This document shows positions 1-7,500 of a stretch of DNA of 12,571 bases, one piece after another. Made by a program: the position numbers and the translations under genes. Numbering within the stretch: position 1 is the first letter of the stretch; every line of letters begins with the position of its first letter. The stretch is taken from positions 1-12,571 of the forward strand of contig CAYQLM010000087.1 in the NCBI GenBank assembly GCA_964418365.1, written 5' to 3'. The notes below the pieces were generated by a model, which saw only the letters and a program-made list of their open reading frames with translations, did no database searches and was not told the DNA's origin. The DNA is from JBBDXS01 sp964418365. Its GTDB lineage: Bacteria > Chloroflexota > Dehalococcoidia > DSTF01 > RBG-16-68-14.

Positions 1-302
1 CGATCACGCAGGCGTTCAACATGATCCGGCGCGGCGGCAAGGCGGTCGTCGTCGGGATGTCACCGCCCACGTCCGAGGTCACCGTGGGGGCAGCGGCGTT
101 CCTGATGGAGAAGAACATCCTCGGTTGCACGTACGGATCGGCCCGCCCGCGCTACGACATGCCGCGCATCATCGATCTGTACATGAGCAAGAAGCTCAAG
201 CTGGACGAGCTCGTCTCGCGCACGTACCCGATCGAGGGCATCAATGACGCATTCGCTGCGATGAAGAACGGAGAGGTGGCCCGCAGCGTCCTCGTCTTCT
301 AG
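1..302 (+). CDS. Zinc-type alcohol dehydrogenase, C-terminal fragment
   Basis: This is the last ~100 residues of a medium-chain (MDR) zinc-dependent alcohol dehydrogenase. The frame is open from base 3 and the N-terminus lies left of the window; an ATG at 21 is internal. The visible part begins at the end of the Rossmann fold, with the strand RRGGKAVVVGM. The tail carries the family's conserved YGSARPRYDMPRIIDLY stretch and ends with INDAFAAMKNGEVARSVLVF, the usual C-terminal segment that closes the catalytic domain. Such enzymes oxidise an alcohol (or a thiol adduct of formaldehyde) with NAD(P)+ in the cytoplasm. The GSxxPRxDxP pattern resembles the class III-like branch, but the catalytic zinc ligands are outside the window, so the substrate cannot be stated. 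The next gene starts 13 bp after the stop. Confidence 0.9.
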   Translation, partial: ITQAFNMIRRGGKAVVVGMSPPTSEVTVGAAAFLMEKNILGCTYGSARPRYDMPRIIDLYMSKKLKLDELVSRTYPIEGINDAFAAMKNGEVARSVLVF

Positions 303-315
303 CGACGCCGTTCGC

Positions 316-1020
316 ATGCGCGCCATCTTCGCGCTGCTGGCCGCGCTCGCGCTGATCATCGCCTGTGGCGGCGCGACGACGACGCACGACGCAGGATCGA
401 CGCCGGACGCACCGGGGCCGACCGTGGCGCTCGCGCCGACGCTCCCAGCCGAGCTGGGGATGAGCCCGCGCGCGGTGGAGGCGGACGCCGACCCCAGCCT
501 GCCGGGTGAGTACATCAACCTCCCCCAGATTTACGGCGGCTACTACGGCAACCAGGCCGGCCCGAACACGGCCGCGCACAGACGAGGGCCGATCGATTAC
601 AGCGCGCAGGCGCTGCCGCCCGCGGGCGGCCCACACTGGGGCGCCTTCCCCTGCCCGGACGATCCTGCGCAGGCGCCGCCCAACTGCGGGCCGGTGCCGT
701 GGGGCGTCTATCGCACGCTGTGGCCCGCCGAGAGCCTCGTGCACAGTATGGAGCACGCGGGCGTGGTCATCTGGTACAACACGTCGGACCAGCGCGTGAT
801 CGATAAGCTCGAGGCCATGACGCGCGCTCAGCTCGTCAAAGGGCACTCGCTCGTGCTGGTGCCGTATCCGGACATGGCGTCCGAGCACATCGCGCTGACG
901 GCCTGGTCTCGGCGGGACGAGTTTCCGGTGAGCGACTACGATCCAGATCGCATTACGCACTTCATCGACGTCTACTTCTGCCGGTTCGATCCGGAAGCGT
1001 TGTGCTCCTTCCGCATTTGA
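316..1020 (+). CDS. DUF3105-family lipoprotein
   Basis: A 234-residue protein with a short lipoprotein signal peptide: basic start (MRA), a hydrophobic stretch over residues 4-15, and a lipobox IIAC with Cys17 as the predicted lipidated residue. Residues 18-60 are a Ala/Pro/Asp/Thr-rich linker. The rest matches my recollection of DUF3105: PPAGGPHW (101-108), the hallmark LVHSMEHAGVVIWY (141-154) and a C-terminal FIDVYFCRFDP region. Cys113/Cys124 and Cys222/Cys230 may form disulfides outside the membrane. The domain is common in Chloroflexota and Actinobacteria and has no established activity; its conserved histidines could bind metal, which is inference. The start lies 13 bp after the dehydrogenase stop with no clear ribosome binding site, so it may be cotranscribed with that gene. 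The next gene's promoter overlaps its stop codon. Confidence 0.8.
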   Translation: MRAIFALLAALALIIACGGATTTHDAGSTPDAPGPTVALAPTLPAELGMSPRAVEADADPSLPGEYINLPQIYGGYYGNQAGPNTAAHRRGPIDYSAQALPPAGGPHWGAFPCPDDPAQAPPNCGPVPWGVYRTLWPAESLVHSMEHAGVVIWYNTSDQRVIDKLEAMTRAQLVKGHSLVLVPYPDMASEHIALTAWSRRDEFPVSDYDPDRITHFIDVYFCRFDPEALCSFRI

Positions 1021-1046
1021 CGCCCTGCTTGCCGCGCCGCTATCAT
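1017..1046 (+). promoter_or_regulatory. Sigma70-type promoter of the cysteine desulfurase gene
   Basis: TTGACG at 1017-1022 (5 of 6 consensus bases) and TATCAT at 1041-1046 (5 of 6) are separated by 18 bp. The -35 box overlaps the TGA stop (1018-1020) of the lipoprotein gene. Transcription should start near 1053, giving a leader of about 29 nt before the ATG at 1082. This suggests the cysteine desulfurase begins a new transcription unit. Confidence 0.6.
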
Positions 1047-1081
1047 CTCAGAGCGCAGTATCGAATACAGCGCATATTGGG

Positions 1082-2269
1082 ATGAACGAGACGATCTACC
1101 TCGACTACGCCGCCACGACGCCCCTGCGGGCTGAGGTCCGCGAGGCCATGCTGCCCTATCTCGGCGAGCGCTTCGGGAACCCGTCGGCGACGTACGGGCT
1201 CGGGGTCGAGGCGAGAGACGCTGTCGACGCTGCGCGCGCGACGGTGTCGGACGTGCTGGGCTGCCGGCCGCAGGAGGTGATCTTCACCAGTGGCGGCACC
1301 GAATCGATCAACGCGGCGATCAAGGGCGTAGGCTTCGCGCAGCAGCTCGCGCGCGTCGGCAACCATGTCGTCACCTCGGCCATCGAGCACCATGCCGTGC
1401 TCCACAGCTGTCAGTACCTCGAGAAGTTCGGCTTTGAGGTGACCTACCTGCCCGTCGATCACGATGGGCTTGTCGACCCGGCCCAGGTGGCGCGCGCCGT
1501 GCACGAGCGCACGGTGCTGGTCAGCGTGATGCTCGCCAACAACGAGATGGGCGTGGTGCAGCCGGTGCGGGAGATCAGCCGCGCCGTGCGCGAGCGCGCC
1601 CAGCAGCTCAAGCGGCGCATTCCGCTGCACACGGATGCCGTGCAGGGCGCGAACGCGCTCGACGTCAACGTCGACGCGCTCGGCGTCGACCTGCTCAGCC
1701 TGTCGTCGCACAAGTTCGGCGGGCCGAAGGGCGCCGGCGTCCTGTACTTGCGCCGGAGCACGCCGTTCTTGCCCCAGCAGTCAGGTGGCGGCCAGGAGCG
1801 CCAGCGGCGCGCCGGCACCGAGAATGTCGCGGGCGTTGCGGGTACGGCGCGCGCGCTGGAGCTGGCACAGGAGAGCCGCTCGGCGTACGCCGAGACGTGT
1901 ACGCGTCTGCGTGACCGGCTGATCGACGGCATCCTCACGCGCATCCCGAACGCGCAGCTCAACGGCCATCGCGAACAGCGGCTGCCGAACAACGCCAACA
2001 TCAGCTTCGCGGGCGCCGATGCGCGCGTCATGCTGCGACTGCTCGACGACGCAGGGGTGGCTGCCAGCGCCGGCTCCGCCTGCAACGAGGAGACGCTGGA
2101 GCCCTCCCACGTGCTGCTGGCCATGGACGTGCCGCTATCGCGAGCGGTCGGCACGCTGCGCTTCACCGTCGGCGCCCTAACAACAGAGGTGGAAGTCGAC
2201 CGCTTGCTCGACCTGCTCCCTGAGATCGTCGAGCGCGCGCGGACGCAGAGCGGCGTCTCCGTCAGCTGA
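1082..2269 (+). CDS. Cysteine desulfurase (NifS/IscS type)
   Basis: A PLP enzyme of 395 residues, the usual length for group I cysteine desulfurases. It removes sulfur from L-cysteine as an enzyme-bound persulfide for Fe-S cluster assembly or tRNA thiolation in the cytoplasm. The N-terminus YLDYAATTPL (6-15) is typical. PLP-site residues are visible: GGTES (71-75), IEHHAV with His104 stacking on the cofactor, HTDAVQ with Asp185, SSHK with Lys211 as the Schiff-base lysine, and RAGTEN (243-248). The catalytic cysteine is Cys334 in SAGSAC, followed by NEETLEPSHVLLAM rather than the commoner TSGSLEPSHVL type. No scaffold gene (iscU, sufU) or mnmA adjoins it, so nifS, iscS and sufS cannot be told apart and no symbol is given. 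The ATG at 1082 begins the conserved N-terminus. It has its own promoter. Confidence 0.95.
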   Translation: MNETIYLDYAATTPLRAEVREAMLPYLGERFGNPSATYGLGVEARDAVDAARATVSDVLGCRPQEVIFTSGGTESINAAIKGVGFAQQLARVGNHVVTSAIEHHAVLHSCQYLEKFGFEVTYLPVDHDGLVDPAQVARAVHERTVLVSVMLANNEMGVVQPVREISRAVRERAQQLKRRIPLHTDAVQGANALDVNVDALGVDLLSLSSHKFGGPKGAGVLYLRRSTPFLPQQSGGGQERQRRAGTENVAGVAGTARALELAQESRSAYAETCTRLRDRLIDGILTRIPNAQLNGHREQRLPNNANISFAGADARVMLRLLDDAGVAASAGSACNEETLEPSHVLLAMDVPLSRAVGTLRFTVGALTTEVEVDRLLDLLPEIVERARTQSGVSVS

Positions 2270-2288
2270 CCGCGTACATCTATCGCTG

Positions 2289-2297
2289 TGGTATCAT
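2289..2297 (+). promoter_or_regulatory. Extended -10 promoter, probably giving a leaderless mRNA
   Basis: TGG at 2289-2291 directly precedes TATCAT at 2292-2297, which is an extended -10 element (TGn + 5 of 6 consensus bases). No well-spaced -35 box is seen; CTGACC at 2266-2271 would leave a 20-bp spacer. The usual start site, 6-7 nt past the -10 box, falls on the GTG at 2304, so the mRNA of the next gene would begin at its start codon. No Shine-Dalgarno sequence is present. Confidence 0.45.
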
Positions 2298-2303
2298 CCG
2301 CCC

Positions 2304-3824
2304 GTGCCAGAGCAACGACTGCCTTATTCGGTCACTGATGACCGCGGTGAGCTACACCAAGGCGAGCTGCGCATTGCCCGGACGTGGGGCGACCTGGAGC
2401 TCGATCCCAATGCCTCCTTCACGATTGTCCTGTTAGAGGAGCCTCTGCAAGCCGAGCCGGCGATCGGCGCGAGAAACGTCGTCGTCTGCTCACCAGCGCA
2501 TCCGGTGCGAATACCAACCCTCCTTGCCGAAGCGCGGCTTGCCTACGCGGGCGCCGCTCCCGATCCCCTGCGCTTGTCGGACGACGAGCTCGCTGCGTAC
2601 GCGAACGGACGGCTCTACGCCGCCCAATCGCTTGCGATCACTCCGCGGGAGATCTTCGCAGCAAACGCAGTGCTGCCGTTGGGGCGGCTCGCGCTTGCGC
2701 TCGATCTGCGCCCAAGAGAGAGACAAGACTATTGGCACGAGGCGGCGCGCATCCTGGCGTGGCCCGAGCGGTCTCCGGACCGCGTGCCGCGCGCCGCCGT
2801 GCGCTCACAGCTGCGGGCGTTGCTGCGCGCGGCGCCGTCGGACGGCGAGACGCTGGAGCGCCTGAGACGCCTCGCCGGCGGTGCTTCGCCGGGTGACGTC
2901 GCAGCTTCGCCCGCCGCGCTTGTCGACGACATCGCCTACGTGCGCTGCCTGGCCGCTGACGAGCGCTCAGCGCGCCGCCTCGCGCTCATGCGATCGTACG
3001 TCGAACAGGCGATTGTGAGTCGCGATCATGAGGAGCTGGCGGTCGACCGCGCATTCGTGCGCGAGCAGCTCTCGTTCGTGACACTCCTGCAACAGCCGAA
3101 CGCGATCGAGTATCTCAGTGCCACGTTCGATATGTTCCGCGACGCCTACGCAGCGGCGTATGTCAAGCACCACATGTCGTTCTGGGGGACCTTCGACGGC
3201 ATCGAGCGCGCGCTGAACGATGTCGAGCCGTCCGCCCGCGCCCTAGCGAGGCTGAACGTCCTGCGCGCATTGGGAACACCTGCCGGCGAACCGGCGCTGG
3301 CGGCATGCGAGCGACTCACGGCGCGCCCAAGGTGCGCTGCCGCCGGCCTCGAGCGGGTGCTGCGCGAACAGCCGCGCTGCGCGAATTGCGACATCGCGCT
3401 CGACGACGCCCCACCGGTCGCGGAAGCCAACGGCCTCGCGCGAGAGCTACACGGCGCTCTTTCGCTGCAGCTCAGCCGTCTGGCGAGCGAGGCGGTGCGC
3501 CGCATCCTGGCGCGCGGCGGCTCCCGGCTCGATCAGTTTCTGCAGATCGTTCAAGCAGCGGACAGCGCCGCACTGGCGAGCGTGCTGGACGATGAGCTGC
3601 TGGCGTTCCTCTCCGGCCTGCTCGCCGAACCGGTCGAGCCGACACCGGAGGCGCTCGATCTGTTCGAGCAGCTCGCGCGCGCTTACCCCACGATCGATGA
3701 GGCGCAGGTCGACGCCGTGCTGGGCACGCTGCGCGACCTGCTCACGGAGGCGCTCGCTGCTCAGCGCGCCGACGATCCGGCGAGTCCGGCAGCGTTCCGC
3801 CTCGCCGCCCAACCGCCATCGTGA
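2304..3824 (+). CDS. Uncharacterised helical protein with a four-cysteine cluster
   Basis: A 506-residue soluble protein that I cannot assign to a characterised family. Residues 1 to ~70 look beta-rich (TDDRGELHQGELRIARTWG, ASFTIVLLEE, NVVVCSPAHP). The rest is largely helical and rich in Ala, Leu, Arg and Glu. Cys335, Cys344, Cys359 and Cys362 form C-X8-C-X14-C-X2-C (ending PRCANC), a plausible zinc site. A helical block just before it contains FDMFRDAYAAAYVKHH. The layout recalls the C-terminal part of large DUF6079/PglY-type ATPases, but no Walker motif is present and this is only an impression. There is no signal peptide or membrane segment. The start is GTG; a -10 box just upstream implies a leaderless transcript. 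The stop overlaps the pth start (GTGA), implying translational coupling. Compositional bias matches its neighbours, so transfer is not suggested. Confidence 0.8.
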   Translation: MPEQRLPYSVTDDRGELHQGELRIARTWGDLELDPNASFTIVLLEEPLQAEPAIGARNVVVCSPAHPVRIPTLLAEARLAYAGAAPDPLRLSDDELAAYANGRLYAAQSLAITPREIFAANAVLPLGRLALALDLRPRERQDYWHEAARILAWPERSPDRVPRAAVRSQLRALLRAAPSDGETLERLRRLAGGASPGDVAASPAALVDDIAYVRCLAADERSARRLALMRSYVEQAIVSRDHEELAVDRAFVREQLSFVTLLQQPNAIEYLSATFDMFRDAYAAAYVKHHMSFWGTFDGIERALNDVEPSARALARLNVLRALGTPAGEPALAACERLTARPRCAAAGLERVLREQPRCANCDIALDDAPPVAEANGLARELHGALSLQLSRLASEAVRRILARGGSRLDQFLQIVQAADSAALASVLDDELLAFLSGLLAEPVEPTPEALDLFEQLARAYPTIDEAQVDAVLGTLRDLLTEALAAQRADDPASPAAFRLAAQPPS

Positions 3825-4477
3825 GCGGCGGCATCATCGGGCGGCTGCGGCGGCTCGTAGGAGAGCCGCGCTTCGAAAGCGAACCGAAGGACCACCAGAT
3901 CCGGCTCGTCGTCGGGCTGGGCAACCCCGGTGGCGAGTATGGGGGCAACCGGCACAACGTCGGCGCGTGGACGGTCAACCGGCTCGCGCGCAAGCACGGC
4001 ATCGAGCTCTCGAGCGCGGGCCGCGCATCGCTCGGCGTCGGACGCATCGCGGAGCGCGAGGTGGCGCTCGCGCGGCCGCGCACGTTCGTGAACGAGAGCG
4101 GCCCGGCAGTCTGGGGGCTGATCAAACGCCTGAAGATCGATGACGCGGCGGAGCTGCTCGTCGTGCACGACGAGCTCGATCTGCCGGCAGGCAGGATCCG
4201 GCTGCGCCCGCACGGCGGCTCGGGCGGCTACAAGGGCGTGGAGTCGATCATCGAGGCCGTGCACAGCGACCGTTTTCCGCGGCTGCGCATCGGCATCGGG
4301 CGGCCCGTCGTGAACGGCAAGCAGACGTGGGAGCCGGAGCACGTCGCGAACTACGTGCTCTCTGACCCGCCGCCGGACGAACGGCAGGTGCTGGACGACG
4401 CCGTCGCGCGCGCGATCGAGGCGATCGAGCTGGCGATCGAACAGGGCGTCGAGGCGGCGATGCAGAAGTACAACTAA
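3821..4477 (+). CDS. pth: Peptidyl-tRNA hydrolase
   Basis: Pth cleaves the ester bond of peptidyl-tRNA released by stalled or aborted ribosomes, recycling tRNA. The protein has 218 residues; the conserved core starts at IRLVVGLGNPGGEY (27-40), so there is an N-terminal extension of about 26 residues compared with E. coli Pth (194 residues). Counterparts of E. coli active-site residues are Asn35 (N10), catalytic His45 in RHNVG (H20), Asn101 in TFVNESG (N68) and Asp117 in HDELD (D93). The position of E. coli Asn114 (GGHNG) is Lys138 here, in GGYKG. LRIGIGRP (155-162) and YVLSDPP (178-184) complete the family signature. The GTG start overlaps the previous stop by 4 bp, so translation is probably coupled to the unknown upstream gene. 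No clear alternative start lies nearer the core. Confidence 0.95.
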   Translation: MSGGIIGRLRRLVGEPRFESEPKDHQIRLVVGLGNPGGEYGGNRHNVGAWTVNRLARKHGIELSSAGRASLGVGRIAEREVALARPRTFVNESGPAVWGLIKRLKIDDAAELLVVHDELDLPAGRIRLRPHGGSGGYKGVESIIEAVHSDRFPRLRIGIGRPVVNGKQTWEPEHVANYVLSDPPPDERQVLDDAVARAIEAIELAIEQGVEAAMQKYN

Positions 4478-4493
4478 GGTTGCGCTGGGCCGG

Positions 4494-4511
4494 GCAGGGC
4501 TGAAGCCCTGC
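4494..4511. repeat. Perfect 18-bp palindrome, possibly a dispersed repeat
   Basis: GCAGGGC and GCCCTGC form a 7-bp stem around the tetraloop TGAA, 17 bp after the pth stop. There is no T-tract, so it is a poor intrinsic terminator. The sequence, with the following AGCTAC, resembles short palindromic intergenic repeats I recall from several GC-rich phyla. Only one copy is visible here, so calling it a repeat is inference. Confidence 0.4.
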
Positions 4512-4530
4512 AGCTACTGAGAACGCTACA

Positions 4531-4539
4531 TGGTAGAAT
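4531..4539 (+). promoter_or_regulatory. Extended -10 promoter before mfd
   Basis: TGG (4531-4533) plus TAGAAT (4534-4539) make an extended -10 element. No -35 box is recognisable at 16-18 bp. The predicted start site is near 4546, leaving a leader of about 46 nt that contains the hairpin at 4549-4572. Confidence 0.45.
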
Positions 4540-4544
4540 GCCCG

Positions 4545-4578
4545 CGAAGGGCTGATCTTCGGCGATCAGCCCGTTTCG
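4545..4578 (+). terminator. Strong hairpin before mfd: terminator or leader attenuator
   Basis: GGGCTGATC (4549-4557) and GATCAGCCC (4564-4572) pair perfectly over 9 bp around the loop TTCGGC. The outer CGAA (4545-4548) can pair with TTCG (4575-4578) across a GT bulge. Only three T residues (4574-4576) follow, so termination efficiency is uncertain. The hairpin could end transcripts coming from pth. If the promoter at 4531-4539 is real, it instead lies at the very 5' end of the mfd mRNA, as an attenuator or a stabilising stem-loop. Confidence 0.45.
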
Positions 4579-4591
4579 GCGTGTCTGTGAC

Positions 4592-7500
4592 GTGGATCTT
4601 TCGAATCTGCTGCCCGCCATCGACGCCGCGTGCGACCTGCGCGGCCTGCTCGACCGCGTCGCGGCGTCCGGGCCCGGCGAGCCGGTCATCCTCGGCGTAG
4701 GGGATGCGGCGAAGGCCGCCGTCATCGCCGGCCTCACGCGCGCAGCGAACAAGCGGGCGCTCATCGTGGCGCCGAAGCCGCCGCAGGCGCAGCAGATCGT
4801 CGAGGAGCTGGAGGCGTGGCTGGGCGGCGCCCTACCCGTCCTGCTTTTCCCCGAACGCGACTCGCTGCCCTACGAGCGCGTGACGTCCGATGTGGAAGCG
4901 ACGCGCGACCGCCTCGCCGCGCTCGAGGCGCTGAGCGGCGAACGGCCGTGCGTCATCGTCGCGTGCGGCGTGGCGCTCGGGCAGCGCACACTCGGCAGCG
5001 ACGCACCTGGACAGACATCGTATCGTGCCGGCGACCGCGTGACCCCGGAAGCCATGCTGGCCGCGCTGCTCCGGCTGGGCTATCGCGCCGCGCCGCTGGT
5101 CGATCTGCCGGGCCTCATGGCGCGCCGCGGCGGCATCGTCGACGTGTACCCGATCGCCGACGAAGCGCCCGTGCGCATCGAGTTTCTGGGCGACCGCATC
5201 GAAAGCCTGCGGCGTTTCTCGCCGGAGACGCAGCGCTCATCCGAACGCATCGATGCGATCCCGATCGGGCCGGCAAGCGAAGTGGGCGACGTGGCAGGCG
5301 CGGCGAGCGCCCTCGCACAGCAGATCGATCTGTCGCCGTGCGCGCCGGAAGTGCGCGAGCGGTTCGAAGAAGAGCTGGACCGGCTCGCGCATGCCGAGAG
5401 CATCGCAGACGAGACCTTCTACGTCCCGTTCTTGGCGACCGGCACGCTGTTCGACAAGCTGCCGGACGGCGCACTCGTCATCGTAGACGAGGCCGCCGAC
5501 CTATCGAAGGCGCTGGAGGAGCACGACGCGCAGCTCGAGGAGGTGCGGCAAGACCTCACGTCACGAGGCGAGCTGCCCGGCGGCCTGCCCCTGCCGCAGA
5601 TCACTGCGTCCGAGCTGCTCGACACGCTGGCACGCCGGCGCCGCCTCGCGCTCTCGCGCTTTGCGCTGGAAGCGGCGGTTGACACACCGGACGCCGTGGC
5701 CGCATCCATGCGCCTGCCCTTCGCGACGACAGACGCATACGGCGGCCGGCTGCGCAACATCGCCTCAGATGCGGCGCAGCAGGCCCGACGCGGGCACGCG
5801 CTCGCGATCGTCTCGCAGCAGGCACAGCGGCTGGCGGAAGTGCTGTCGGAGGAAGGCGTGCCCGTCGCGCTGTCAGAGACGCCTGGCGCGCCTGAGCCGG
5901 GCATGATCGCTCTCGTGCACGGCGCCCTGCCGCAGGGCTGGCGGCTGACGGCATCGCAGCCACCGCTCACATTGCTCACGGACGCCGAGGTCTTCGGCTT
6001 CGTGAAGCAGCGCCGGCGCCTGCCGCGGCGCAGCGGCGCCACGCGCGACGCCTTCCTTGCGGAGCTGCAGCCCGGCGACTACGTCGTCCACATCGAGCAC
6101 GGCATCGCGCGGTTCGCCGGCATGGTGCACCGCCAGATCGATGGCGTCGAGCACGAGTACCTGGAGCTGCGCTACGACCAGGGCGACAAGCTCTACGTCC
6201 CGGCGGAGCAGGTCGACCGCGTGAGCCGCTACGTTGGCCACGGCGGCGAAACGCCCAGCCTGACGCGGCTGGGCAGCCAGGAGTGGTCGCGGACGAAGGC
6301 GCGCGTGCGGCGCGCCGTGGCCGACCTGGCGAGGGAGCTGCTGGAGCTCTACGCATCGCGGCAGCTCATCGAGGGGCGCGCGTTCTCGCCGGACGGCGCG
6401 TGGATGCAGGAGCTGGAGGCCTCGTTTCCGTACGTCGAGACGCCGGACCAGCTCGCGGCCGCGCGCGCCGTAAAGGCCGACATGGAGCGGGAGCGGCCGA
6501 TGGACCGCCTCGTGTGCGGCGACGTTGGGTACGGCAAGACGGAGGTGGCGGTGCGGGCAGCGTTCAAGGCCGTGCTCGACGGCACGCAGGCCGCCGTCCT
6601 CGTGCCAACGACCGTGCTTGCGCAACAGCACTACCAGACGTTCCGCGAACGGCTGTCGGCCTTCCCGGTGCGCATCGAGATGCTCTCCCGCTTCCGGTCG
6701 GACCGCGAGCAACGCGAAGTCGTGGAGGCCCTGGCCGAAGGCAAGGTCGATATCGTGATCGGCACGCACCGGCTGCTGCAGAAGGACGTTTCCTTCAAGA
6801 ATCTGGGTCTCGTGATCATCGACGAAGAGCAGCGTTTCGGTGTCGGGCACAAGGAGCGGCTGAAGCAGATGCGCCAGCAGGTCGACGTGCTGACGCTATC
6901 CGCGACGCCGATCCCGCGTACGCTGCACATGTCGCTGAGCGGCATCCGCGACATGTCGACGATGGAGACGCCGCCCGAGCAGCGCCTGCCGATCAAGAGC
7001 TACGTCCTCGAGTTCGACGACCACATCGTGCGCGAGGCGATCCTGCGCGAGCTGGAGCGCGGCGGCCAGGTGTACTTTCTGCACAACCGCGTGCGCGACA
7101 TCGATCTCGTCGCGGGCAAGCTGCGCGATCTCGTGCCCGAGGCGGAGATAGGCGTCGGGCACGGCCAGCAGCACGAGGACGCGCTCGAGCAGATGATGCT
7201 CGACTTCGTCGCCGGGCGCATCGACGTCCTCGTCTGCACGACGATCATCGAGTCGGGACTCGACATTCCGAACGTGAACACGATCATCATCGATAAGGCA
7301 GACAAGTTGGGACTGGCGCAGCTCTACCAGCTCCGCGGCCGCGTGGGCCGGGGCGCGGCGCGCGCCTACGCCTACCTGCTGTTCGACAAGTACCGTTCAC
7401 TGTCGGAGCCGGCGCAGAAGCGCCTCCAGGCGATCTTCGAGGCGACCGAGCTGGGCGCGGGCTTCCAGATCGCACTGCGCGACTTGGAGATCCGCGGCGC

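Noticed and set aside
241..960. A 239-codon - strand frame opposite the lipoprotein gene.
   Set aside because: It is His/Arg-rich with no domain. It is a shadow of GC-rich third positions, while the + strand frame has a signal peptide and conserved motifs.
5873..6850. A 325-codon - strand frame opposite mfd.
   Set aside because: It overlaps the conserved RNA polymerase interaction and helicase regions of Mfd, and its translation shows only Arg/His/Leu-rich low-complexity sequence.
6283..7296. A 337-codon + strand frame inside mfd in another phase.
   Set aside because: It is an Arg/Ala/Gly-rich shadow typical of high-GC coding DNA; mfd is intact through this stretch.
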